Source: Tritrichomonas musculus (Eukaryota; Parabasalia; Tritrichomonadida; Tritrichomonadidae). From it: a stretch of 64,000 nucleotides of DNA. A program made the position numbers and the translations under genes. How positions within the stretch are numbered: the first letter of the stretch is position 1; each line of letters opens with the position of its first letter. The stretch lies in the NCBI GenBank assembly GCA_039105265.1, contig JAPFFF010000015.1, positions 3,348,001 through 3,412,000 on the forward strand, written 5' to 3'. The notes under the pieces were generated by a model. The model was given only the letters and a program-made list of their open reading frames with translations, was not told where the DNA came from and searched no databases. Of this stretch, positions 38,677-48,900 are shown in pieces.

Positions 38677-41562
38677 TTAATCAATATGGTGGTATTTGTC
38701 GTTATGAAATCCGTGGTGGAAATGATTTTGATCTTCAAAATCCTCTGCAAATGGATCATCATCAATTTCCATATCACGAAGAACGTTGTTGAAAGTGACA
38801 CTCGAATCTTGGTTCTCAAACGTGTCAAGATCAACAAACATGTCGCTGCTATGTTCAAGATGTCTGTTACGAATCACAATGATAGAAACGATTACGATTC
38901 CAATTACAAGTGAACAAACAGCTGCCGCAATGACTCCGCCAATAACTTTCCATTTGCTTTTTGACTCTTGTTTAATAAAAATGGCCACGTTTCTTTTCAT
39001 TGTGTTGGATTGTGTAAAGTCTTCAGATAATGAAAAATGCAATGATTGAGAAAACACATTTGAACTGGTGAAATAATTCGAAGCGCTGAAAAATTTGGAT
39101 TTTGAAAAGAAATTTGAACGTGAAAAGAATTCTGACTTTGTGAACTTTTCGGATGGAGTAAATTGTGATGATGCTGTAAACGTATGTGTTGCATCAAAAT
39201 GATTTGATGGTGTGAACTCCTTTGAACTTGAAAATTCCGTTGTTTCAGAAAATTTATCGGTTTCGCTGAACTGACTCGAATGTGTGAAATAAAAAGAACT
39301 TGAGAATTGACATGATGCATTGAAAAAGTCAGAAGAGGTGAAAGTATTTGAAGGCGTAAATGAATGAGTTGCATTAAAATCATTTGTTGGATCAAAGGCA
39401 TCAGATGAGGTGAATTGAGTTGATTCCGTGAAATCATTTGAAAAAGTGAAGCCAATTGAATGAGAGAAGTTATTTGAATTAGAAAATTCAATTGTCTCTG
39501 AAAAAATTTCAGTTTTGCTAAAAAATCCAGTTTTACTAAAAAGTTCAGAGTAGGTGAAATTGTTTGAATCAGTGAAAAAGATGGAATCAGAGAAAAACAT
39601 TGTTTCATTGAAAGGACATGATTCAGAAAATGGATCTGAAGACGTAAATGTATGAGTTGCGTTGAAGTCATTGGAAGGTGTAAATGTATTTGATCTTGTA
39701 AAATTGTTAGAATCTGAAAACAAGCCAGATTGTGTGAATCTAGTTGAACTTGAAAACTGTTCTGTAAATGTAAATTCACCTGTTTGGGTGAAATAAATAG
39801 AACTAGAAAACATCTTTGATTTTGTAAATAAGTCACTTTTTGAGAACTTTACCGAAGAAGAAAAGTAATTTGATATGGTAAAGTTATTAGAAGAAGAAAA
39901 AATTTTCGAAGAGGAAAACGAGGGTGAAGGAGAAAACATGATTGATCTAGAGAAAGAATGAGAATCAGAAAAAGCATGAGAATCAGTGAAAGAATGAGAA
40001 TTAGAAAAAGCATGAGAGTCAGTGAAAGAATGCGAATTAGAAAAAGCATGAGAATCAGTGAAAGAATGAGAATTAGAAAAAGCATGAGAGTCAGAGAAAG
40101 AATGAGAATTAGAAAAAGCATGAGAGTCAGAGAAAGAATGAGAACGAGTGAACGAATGCGAGCCAGTGAATGAATAAGAAAGCGTAAACGATCTTGAGCC
40201 ACTAAAATAAGCCGAATCAGTGAAGGCATTGGAATCAGAAAACGTTATTGATGTTGAAAATGATGATGATTGAGAAAAAGCAGCAGTTGGTGAAGGAGTC
40301 GGTGTATCAACATCAGGATGCAGTATTTCAGAATATGAAACATCATCCGGGCCAAAATCAAAAGCTTTGTCTCCACATCCATAATTTTCAGGACATGATT
40401 CATTTTTACAGCCCAAAGCACTAATGTTCTCAAATCCTAAACAAACTCCTTCTACAATATAATTTGCCTGTACAATTGTTGCTGGATTCACTACATTATA
40501 TTGGCAGTTATTCTGAGAATAATTCTCCAAACGACCAAAATCCATAGGTTTATCAAAAACACAATTTTCTAGCAAAACATATGCCCCGGGATTTTTATTT
40601 GAATTGATTATATTGGAGCTAGGACTTGGATTTTTAAAAACGCAATCTCCGATATAAGTATGAGCTTTACCTTGCAAGTCGAAATAAATAATGGAATTAT
40701 CACAATTATTATCAACAAAATTGCACATTTCTATATAACTTTGGTAGGAATTATCACTTCCCTGTAAATTTATAAGCAAAACGCCGCTTGATGTTAATTG
40801 TCGAAAAGTTGACATCATCAAATTGAAGCATTTAGGTTGTGTAAATCTAATTGTACAAGCTTGTGGAGCATCTCCGGAGTTTTGTTGTTTGTCATTATCT
40901 AAATTTGAAAAATTCATGCATTGGAATTTGATAGAAATACTATTGTCAAATTTTAGAAAATAGCTTGGTTTTTTTTCTTTGGCCATATCACGATCTCCAA
41001 CAATTGTTGAATAATAGAACTTTAAAAAAGATCCGCCTGGTGGGCTAGCAAGAATAAAAAAAGTTTCAAGGTTTTTATTTGTATTATGGAATAATCCATA
41101 ACAGCAGATATGAGATATTGTATTTGCTCTTGATTGTAAATATATTGTAGTGGTTGCAAAATCGCATCTATTAAAGGTACAACTAGTCATGTAAAAAGTT
41201 ACATTTCTTGGTGTGTTAATAAATTTTTGGTCTTCTCGGATAATACTTAATTGATCAAAAAAGCAATTGCTAATAATAAATAATTTTTTAATATCAGTGG
41301 TACTGATAACTGTCCAGTTACCATTATTTACATATTTATTCTGAAAAGAATCATAATCATCACCATCATAATATAATAGTGAACCTATACCATGAGTAAA
41401 TCTGTTTTTAGTTAATTCTAATTGCTCTTGATTGTAAAAAAGAATTGGAGAAATAATATAATTTAAAAATGATTGTTGAAAACGATACTTATTTCCAGTA
41501 AACATTGGAGAAGAAAAATAAAGGGATGATAAAGATAACGAAGCAATTGTGATATTTAACAT
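38677..41562 (-). CDS. Surface protein: beta-helix ectodomain, F(S/T)xS stalk, one TM segment
   Basis: The 961-residue protein has a beta-helix-like ectodomain (~1-420, with short repeating units such as YMTSCTFNRCDF and FVDNNCDNSIIYFD, as in Pmp-like proteins), a Cys-rich end (LGCKNESCPENYGCGDKAF), and ~70 hexapeptides F(S/T)xSxx at ~430-855 (SFTDSHAFSNSH). A TM helix follows at ~873-897 (VIGGVIAAAVCSLVIGIVIV), then a 64-residue acidic/His tail. The Ser/Thr-rich stalk is a probable O-glycosylated spacer holding the head above the membrane. The N-terminus is only weakly hydrophobic, so the signal peptide is unclear and the true start could lie elsewhere. The same stalk occurs in the LRR protein at 45977. 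Confidence 0.75.
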   Translation of the reverse strand: MLNITIASLSLSSLYFSSPMFTGNKYRFQQSFLNYIISPILFYNQEQLELTKNRFTHGIGSLLYYDGDDYDSFQNKYVNNGNWTVISTTDIKKLFIISNCFFDQLSIIREDQKFINTPRNVTFYMTSCTFNRCDFATTTIYLQSRANTISHICCYGLFHNTNKNLETFFILASPPGGSFLKFYYSTIVGDRDMAKEKKPSYFLKFDNSISIKFQCMNFSNLDNDKQQNSGDAPQACTIRFTQPKCFNLMMSTFRQLTSSGVLLINLQGSDNSYQSYIEMCNFVDNNCDNSIIYFDLQGKAHTYIGDCVFKNPSPSSNIINSNKNPGAYVLLENCVFDKPMDFGRLENYSQNNCQYNVVNPATIVQANYIVEGVCLGFENISALGCKNESCPENYGCGDKAFDFGPDDVSYSEILHPDVDTPTPSPTAAFSQSSSFSTSITFSDSNAFTDSAYFSGSRSFTLSYSFTGSHSFTRSHSFSDSHAFSNSHSFSDSHAFSNSHSFTDSHAFSNSHSFTDSHAFSNSHSFTDSHAFSDSHSFSRSIMFSPSPSFSSSKIFSSSNNFTISNYFSSSVKFSKSDLFTKSKMFSSSIYFTQTGEFTFTEQFSSSTRFTQSGLFSDSNNFTRSNTFTPSNDFNATHTFTSSDPFSESCPFNETMFFSDSIFFTDSNNFTYSELFSKTGFFSKTEIFSETIEFSNSNNFSHSIGFTFSNDFTESTQFTSSDAFDPTNDFNATHSFTPSNTFTSSDFFNASCQFSSSFYFTHSSQFSETDKFSETTEFSSSKEFTPSNHFDATHTFTASSQFTPSEKFTKSEFFSRSNFFSKSKFFSASNYFTSSNVFSQSLHFSLSEDFTQSNTMKRNVAIFIKQESKSKWKVIGGVIAAAVCSLVIGIVIVSIIVIRNRHLEHSSDMFVDLDTFENQDSSVTFNNVLRDMEIDDDPFAEDFEDQNHFHHGFHNDKYHHID
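39956..40135. repeat. Five 36-bp tandem repeats inside the stalk
   Basis: Units begin at 39956, 39992, 40028, 40064 and 40100 and differ at only one to three positions. Each encodes 12 residues (two hexapeptides, SHAFSNSHSFTD). The rest of the stalk is far more diverged, so this block is recently expanded. Confidence 0.9.
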
Positions 41563-41722
41563 TTATATTGTGTTTATCCCCGAAAATTAATAATGAACTT
41601 AAAAATTAATAATAAAAAAAGTCATTCAAAATTTAAAAAGGGTTCGACTTTGATTGAAAAATTGAATATTGTTAATTATTTTCAATTTATGGTCATAATT
41701 AAGTATATGGAACCCTTTTTAA

Positions 41723-42150
41723 TAGGCTTGTTAAGTCTCAATTTTCGATATCGATAATTGATCCATTTTTCTGATATCAATAATGAATAAAAAAAAAAGA
41801 TCGATGATCAATATTGAAAATTTTTTAACGGATCAAAATAGTGTAAACTTTTTTCACTGATTACTTCACATATCTGTTATAAACTTTTTTCAAAAGCTGA
41901 TTCTTTAACATAATAAGTTGGAATATATTTATTTTATGCCGTTTAAATACTATTTTTAATGTTTTTTTGAGGTATTAATATCAATTAATCATGATATGAT
42001 ATCAAAAGAATATTTTTTTTTCTGTATCCCATTTCATGCTTGATAATCGAATTCATCAATTAAAATTTCCAATCGATAGCATTTTATTATCGATTATCTG
42101 AGTTAAAAAAAGTGCCAAACCTGATAATTGATATCAGAATAACAAGCCTA
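41723..42150. mobile_element. Short non-autonomous DNA element, 8-bp target duplication
   Basis: TAGGCTTGTTA at 41723-41733 is the exact reverse complement of TAACAAGCCTA at 42140-42150. The element is flanked by an identical 8-bp direct repeat CTTTTTAA at 41715-41722 and 42151-42158. Inside the perfect 11 bp the arms continue imperfectly (GATATCGATAATTGATC against GATATCAATTATCAG). The 428-bp interior has no coding frame. An 8-bp duplication is typical of hAT-type insertions, but the terminus TAGGC does not fit the hAT consensus YARNG at its last base. Confidence 0.65.
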
Positions 42151-42400
42151 CTTTTTAAAAAATCTTATATTTTAATTAAATGTTGATTTTAGGAAGGTAG
42201 CTAATATTAGTAAAAATAATAAATCAATTAATTTATATAATATATTTATATAAAATAATTAATAATGAATAAATTGATTAAAACTTGATTTATAATGAGA
42301 TATTTTATTTTTGGTCATATATTATCAAATGTTTAGTGCTTAACCATTTATCACAAAATTGAGACTTGCCGTTCATTTTAAATATAATATAACTTAGCGA

Positions 42401-43360
42401 TAGAGATTTTAAACGCTCATCCTTTTGAATTTATTTGAAAGAACTATCACAATTATTTGAGATTATTTTTTTTTGCAGTTGATGATGTTAAAAATTCGTA
42501 ATTTCTCAGAATTTTTCTGAACAAAGTTGAATGGTCGGAGGAAAAAAAATAAAGTATTGAAAAAAACTTTTATTAATTATTTTTTCTCTTATCTTGATAA
42601 AAATTAAATAAATCAATTATTTTCCTGACTAAATATGTTTTCCATCCTGATTGTTAATTGAGCATGAAGCAAATCCTCTGACAAATATCAAATTATTTAA
42701 TAATCGAAAAAAAGGTTTTGAAAATTGTAAAATCTCATTAAAACTTCTCGAGCATAAAAAATTTATATCAACATTTGAAATTGATGAAAATTTTGCTCCT
42801 CTCTTTAAAATATTATTATTGAAAATTGAGATTATACCTATAAAAGCCTGACAGTCTTGACAATTTTTTGAATGTTTATAATAACTTCTTTTTCGTAAAT
42901 GGCATGACTTTTTCTTATACGAACAAAAAGGACAATAACTTTCAAAATTCTCATGTGGAAAATACTTTATACCGTATCTCGCGAATCGTCGAACATTTTT
43001 GTTATATTCCGTATAATCGTTTTTTGAATCTATTTTTTTTTAAAATATCGATTATAAGATGAGAACCTAGCGGCAGCATTTTAATAAAAATTATCTTAAA
43101 AATTCAATGCTTTAAAGATTTTAATATTATTATATTAATATCTTTTAAAATATTTCACATAATAGAATTATAAATAATGTTTTATTGTATAAATAAAATA
43201 TTAAATATATAAATAAATATATACAAACATATATATATATTTAATTGGAATAATATTGAAATGAAGATTGAACATAATTATTTCTAAAAAAAATTATCTG
43301 AATTTTTTTTATCTCCATTGAAAAAAAATTGAATGAATAGTTGAGCGTTTAAAATCTCTA
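42401..43360. mobile_element. hAT-like non-autonomous element, 960 bp, 8-bp target duplication
   Basis: The 19-bp inverted repeat TAGAGATTTTAAACGCTCA (42401-42419) recurs exactly inverted at 43342-43360. Identical 8-bp direct repeats CTTAGCGA lie immediately outside, at 42393-42400 and 43361-43368. The terminal TAGAG fits the hAT consensus YARNG, and 8 bp is the hAT duplication length. No transposase is encoded; the interior frames (42651-42851 and 42868-43062) are short and unrecognised. Perfect TIRs and an unmutated duplication suggest a recent insertion. Confidence 0.8.
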
Positions 43361-43368
43361 CTTAGCGA

Positions 43369-44772
43369 ATATTTAGAACCAGAGGAAACCCATCTTCAAT
43401 TTTTTTAATTTGTTTAAAAATATTGCCAAATCAGAATCATATCGTGTGATCAAAATATATTGAATATTTCGTTATTTGAAAAGGTCTCATTTTGAATTTT
43501 TATAACTTTTTCACAATTTTTGAATAGGAAATAAATTGAATTTTTTCAATCAATAAAATAGATATATACATATTTTATATATTATTAGTTTTCATAAACA
43601 TCAGAGAATATATACATAAAGGCAAATCATAGAATTCATTAGACATGATGAATATTCCTTTAATTTTTTGGCATCAATAATTTTGATGATTTTTGTTTTA
43701 GACATATCTTTTTAAATAAACAATAAAATGAGTAAACATTTTCTCAACTTATAAAATGATTATCTACTGAGGTATTTAAACTGTATTACTTTTAGTTATC
43801 TCTATGATGTAATTTTCATAAATCACAAAAACCATACCATAAAAACGCTTAATTACGATGTAATTCGTTCGATTTACCTTAAATGCATGATAGGTTTTAT
43901 ATTATATTTATATATAAAAAGTCCAAATTTTTCATCGAAAACATTTTATAATAAAAAGTCAAAAAACGAAAAACACTTTTTCTGAGAATAAACTATTCAA
44001 AAAAATCTTATTGTTACTCGACATGAGACCCAACTTTGACTTCAGCTTCTCAACACGCAGCATTGTAAATTCGTGAAATTCATCAAGTTCCAGGTCTCTC
44101 TCATCCATTACACAATAAGAACGGGCAAGTAGAACGATAGTGACGGAAATTGGCCTCAATATTGTGTAATCGAAAGTTTGAATGTTACAATATAAGACGC
44201 TTATAAATTATTCAATTTTAATAATAATAATAATATAGTATATCAAATTTCCTCTGATCACTCAAATCAATATTGAATACAATTCTGAAGTTTATATACT
44301 TCAACTTCAGAATGATTGAAAAAAATTAAATAGAACTAATTTAATTATCTTTGTATATTCTATGGCATTGAAAATACTCTAAACAAAAGATTTAATAGAT
44401 TGAATGAAGGGTAAAATCAAAGAGTAAAAAATAATCCCATACCAAAAAATTGAAAAAAAGTCAGAGATTTTCAATGATACCATTCAAAAAAGCGGTTTTG
44501 GTATGAGATTATTTGAACTGGTATGAGATAATTTTAAATACTGTAACTAGCTTCGCTTTTCATTGTTATTCAATAAGAGTTCTTTGAAAAATTTTCTTTT
44601 CATTTTATCAAAAATTTAAGAAATTTGAAAGAAAAAGTTACAAATTTTTGAAATTTGAAAGAAAATTTTTCGAAATGTTTCCTATTGTAGAAACTTAAAA
44701 TGTGGCTGTTACGACCGTTGAAATAAAAAAAAATGAAATTTTAAGTTAACTAATAAATAAAATTTTATTTAA
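43369..44772. other. Mostly gene-free; one less AT-rich island
   Basis: No supported gene. An island at about 43960-44160 is less AT-rich than its surroundings and on the minus strand gives 65 codons ending KIFLNSLFSEKVFFVF (with MDERDLELDEFHEF in the middle). It could be a scrap of a gene but has no recognised relatives and no initiator. Confidence 0.35.
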
Positions 44773-45273
44773 TTACGATGATGAGCTAGAACTTGATCCT
44801 GATCCATGCTTTCTGTGCTTCCTCTGACCTGGTGGTCCGCCATGTGGATGTCCGTGATGTCCTGGTCCACCATGACCTGGTGGGCCTCCATGAGGTCCTC
44901 CATGTCCTCCATGTGGTCCTCCGTGTGGGCCACCATGTGGGCCGCCTGGGCCTCCATGTGGGCCTCCGTGTGGTCCACCTGGGCATCCTCCCTGTGGTGG
45001 GTATCCTCCCTGTGGTGGGTATCCTCCTTGTGGTGGGTATCCTCCCTGTGGTGGATATCCGCCTTGTGGTGGGTATCCTCCCTGTGGTGGGTATCCTCCT
45101 TGTGGTGGATATCCTCCTTGTGGTGGGTATCCTCCTTGTGGTGGTGGTCCTCCTTGGTAACCTGGTGGAGGTGGTCCTCCTTGATAGCCTTGTGGTGGTC
45201 CTCCTTGATATCCCTGCTGTGGGTATCCTTGTTGTGGTTGTCCTGGATATGGCTGTCCTTGATAACCTGACAT
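44773..45273 (-). CDS. Pro/Gly/Gln-rich XYPPX-repeat protein
   Basis: The 166-residue protein is wholly low-complexity: an N-terminal [13 protein letters not shown] region, eight GGYPPQ hexapeptides, a [10 protein letters not shown] region rich in His, and a C-terminus RKHRKHGSG followed by a run of serines. No fold, signal peptide or TM segment is expected. XYPPX repeats occur in annexin A7, TFG, rhodopsin tails and similar proteins and favour self-association or weak multivalent binding. The coding strand is strikingly GC-rich for this region. The TATTATTTTTATG context has a TCATAT motif just upstream. A real gene is supported by consistent repeat phase and codon use on this strand, whereas the long opposite-strand frames are by-products of the repeat. 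Confidence 0.75.
   Translation of the reverse strand: MSGYQGQPYPGQPQQGYPQQGYQGGPPQGYQGGPPPPGYQGGPPPQGGYPPQGGYPPQGGYPPQGGYPPQGGYPPQGGYPPQGGYPPQGGYPPQGGCPGGPHGGPHGGPGGPHGGPHGGPHGGHGGPHGGPPGHGGPGHHGHPHGGPPGQRKHRKHGSGSSSSSSS
44990..45140. repeat. 18-bp tandem repeats encoding GGYPPQ
   Basis: Eight near-identical 18-bp units encoding one hexapeptide each. Synonymous differences (CTT/CCT and GGG/GGA changes) show that they are not all freshly copied. Confidence 0.85.
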
Positions 45274-45976
45274 AAAAATAATATGATGTTATTGATTGGA
45301 TAACATTTTATAAAAAGTATTCAAATTTTTGAAAAGACGCTTGCAAATTAGGCACTCAATTTTATTGTTAATTATTTATTATTTTTTTTATTTCTAAATG
45401 AATACTTTAACAAAATTATATTTTTCAAAAATTATAGTAATTAAAATTATTTTATAGAATAAAAAATGATTATTATCAATAAAAAACAAAAAAATTTTGG
45501 ATATTTTTTGTTTTTAAAGAATATTATTTATATATTTTCACTGAAAATTTCAATATTATTCAAATATTTTAAACGCTAGCATTAAATCGTTTTTTTATAT
45601 TTTCGGAAATCAGTCCCAATTCACAAAAAGCGTTATTCCTAAAGAAAATTAAAGATAATGGTGATATCATTTCATATTGTTTATTGAAGCTGTTGTTATT
45701 TATAAAAAATATACAACTTTGGATTTTTTTTTTTTTTTATCGTATTAACATTTAGCATTGTACCTTTATATTTATTAATCTTATTTATTGTAAAATATCT
45801 CATTATTTTCAGTTCAAAGTAAAAGAAATTATTTCATTATTAATAAAATTTCAAGATTTATTTCGTTGATACTCATATTAAAGTTTTTTATAAAATATAA
45901 TATTTCAAAATAAGCTAAAAAAAGGATTTTTTGCATTAAATGAGTATTTAAAATAATGAAATAATATCTATAATTA
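45274..45976. other. Intergenic, no gene seen
   Basis: AT-rich spacer between two minus-strand genes with T runs near 45725. Nothing else recognised. Confidence 0.5.
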
Positions 45977-48900
45977 TTAAAGCCAAAAATTCATATCAAG
46001 TTCAGTATCTGAAATAGGTTGGTTATCAGAATTGCTTTGTGGGATATTTGGGGGTTCATCTTGTTGAAGTGGCAGATTTACAGAATGCCTCTTTTTCAAT
46101 ATCATAAAAACAGTGACGAATGAAGCCACAGCAACTGCTCCTACGCACCCGCATATAACTCCTATCAGTGTTCCTTTATTCATTCCTTTTTCTTTGCTTG
46201 TCAATGGATTGGCATTTTGGAGTGTCTCGTGAAAAGTGTCAGTTAATGATTGATCGTTTTCAGTCATCGTAGAAAGATCGCTTTCATTGATTCCAAATGA
46301 AATTAGTTCGTTGTATGAGCTCTCAAATGACGATTGATCACTTTCTATCATTTCGCTTGATGATGAGTGAACAGGTCCAATGAATTCAATTGAAGATTGG
46401 TCGCTTTTATCAGCATTTATTTCTGAATCTTTTGCACTGAAAATGTCAGTGGGTGAAAATCTATCACTACTTGAAAAATGTTGGCTTTGAGTAAACGATT
46501 TACTTTGAGTAAACGATTTGCTTTGAGTAAAAGATTTACTTTCGGTAAACGAAATGCTGGGTGTAAATGATAAACTTGGTGTAAATGCATACGTAAAGCC
46601 ACTTGGTAGGAAAGTTATGCTTTTGGTAAAGGCTTTACTTGCAGAGAATTGTCTGCTGCTTGTGAATGATTTACTTGGTGTGAACGATCTACTTTCAGTA
46701 AATGAGTGGCTCGGTGAGAAAGACTTGCTTCTAGTAAAAAAGCTGCTTGGTTTAAAGGTTCCGCTTTTAGTGAATTCTTTGCTTGCAGAAAATGATTTGC
46801 TGCTTGTAAATGTTTTACTTGATGTAAAAACTTTACTTCTAGTAAAGCATTTGCTTGGTGTAAATGATTTTGATTTAGTGAATGGCTTACCTGGGCTAAA
46901 ACTCTTGCTTTTGGTGAAGTGAGAGCTTGGTGAAAATGATCGACTCTTTGTAAATTTGCTGCTAAAAGTGAAAGAGCTGCTTTTTGTTAATGTCATACTT
47001 GCTGAAAATATGTCACTTTTTGTGAATTTGTCACTTTTTGTGAATTTGTTACTTTTTGTAAAATGTGAGCTTTGTGAAAGAGTTTCACTTTTTGTAAAGT
47101 GCTCAGTTGAAGTAAAAATGTCTGTCTCAGTGAAGACCATACTTGGTGAATACATTGTTACTGGATAACTGCAGAAATGGTTATCTAAGTAACCGAAGTC
47201 TACATAGACGAATGCGATATTAGAATCCTGGAAAATAAATCCTCTGTAATCAGGAGATTTCATTCCCCAGAATTTCACAAAGCTCAAGTAAGGGCAGCTG
47301 CTAAAGGCAAAATCGCCAATATAATCAACTTTCTCTGGAATATCAAGTTGAGATATGTTGATGTATTCAAAAGCTCTAATGTTAATTATTTGTAGTTTTG
47401 CATTAAGATTCAAATAGGACAATCCTTTGCATCCAGAAAATGCGCCTTCATAGATTTGTATTAAATTTTCTGGGAAATCAATAGACGGTATACTTATGCA
47501 ATTACAAAAGGCGGAGTAACCTATTTCGGTTAACTGGCTTGGAAATTTCACAGTTTTCATGCTACTGCATTCATAAAAAGTATTTTGTGAAATAAATGTG
47601 ATTTTATCAGGAAGAGATATTGACAATAAACTGGAACAATAAGAGAATGCATAACTGTATATATAACTCAAATCTTCAGGAAGAGGAATTGTAGTTAATG
47701 AAGTGCAGCTTTCAAAGGCATAATATCCAATTCCCTCAACTTTTGAAGGTATATTTAATGTGGGTAAGCTTGAGCATCCTCGAAATGAACTATCTCTTAT
47801 ATGTGTAATTCCGTCAGGCAGAGAAACGTTGACCAGTTTGGTTGAATACTCAAAGAGAGAATATTCGACCACAGTTACAAGCTTTGGGATTTCAATTGAA
47901 GGCATACTTTTGCAAAAAGAAAATGAAGAACCTCCAATTGAATTTATACTTTCAGGAAGAGTGATTGATTCCAAGTTTTCGCAATACCTAAAGCATCCAT
48001 AACCTAACGAAACAACTCCGTAAGGTAATGAAAAAACGGTGAAGCTATTACAATAAGAAAAGGCTTCATTGCCAATAGTAATAACAGTATGAGGAATCTT
48101 AACAAAAGGTAATTGCCAGCAATGATAAAAAGCTCTCTCGCCAATTGACGTAATAGAATCTGGTATCAAAACAGATGTCAATTGTTGGCAATATGAGAAA
48201 GCATTTGGATAAATAGAAGAGATTGTTCTTGGTATCTCTATTGCTGTCAAACTTGAACAACTGCTGAAACAATACGAGCCAATTGAAGTCACTGAATCTG
48301 GAATAATGAAAGGATTTAATGAAGAGCATCCACCAAATGCGTATTCGCCAAATGATGAAACACTGTTAGGTATATTTATCGTTTCTAAGTTTTGGCATCC
48401 GTTGAACGCATATGAAGCAATTGTTTCAACGCTTTCTGGAAGATTTATTGTTCTTAACTCTGTGCAACTTTCAAAGGCCGATGAGCCCAATGTAAGGACA
48501 CCAAAAGGAATTATTACATTCTGTAATGAAGTGCAATAAGAGAAGCTGTTTGATTCAATTAATGTAACTTTATTTGGGATTGTAATTTCAGTCAAAAGAG
48601 AGCAATAATGAAACATTCCTGAAACAACTGATGTCATGTCTGGTGGAATCTTAAAAGATTGTAAACCTTTGCAATTTGAAAAAACTGAATGACCGATAGA
48701 AGTTATTTTTTCTGGAAGTGTGATTGATTTTAACCCTTCACAATAAGAAAGAGCCGAATCACCGATAGAAATTACATTATCTGGAATAATAATTGATTCT
48801 AATTTCGCGCATCCAGATAATGCAAATGATCCAATTGAAGTTGTCTTTGAAGGAATAGAAATTGAAGATAATTGGGAAAAATAATAAAATGCATAATTTC

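Noticed and set aside
39958-40229. RIRKSMRVSE-type and LILSLTLMLF-type repeat frames
   Set aside because: Shadows of the 36-bp repeat; the minus-strand frame joining ectodomain, stalk and TM segment is the real one.
42651-43062. Transposase inside the 960-bp hAT-like element
   Set aside because: The two frames are 64-66 codons, unlike any hAT transposase motif, so the element is non-autonomous.
44793-45275. Long plus-strand frames opposite the GYPPQG gene
   Set aside because: They arise because the 18-bp repeat is open in all frames; products are Val/Leu/Trp monotony, and the minus-strand product has the known XYPPX pattern.
46554-47168. Plus-strand frames opposite the LRR surface-protein stalk
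   Set aside because: Leu/Val/Lys repeats mirror the hexapeptide repeat on the true strand.
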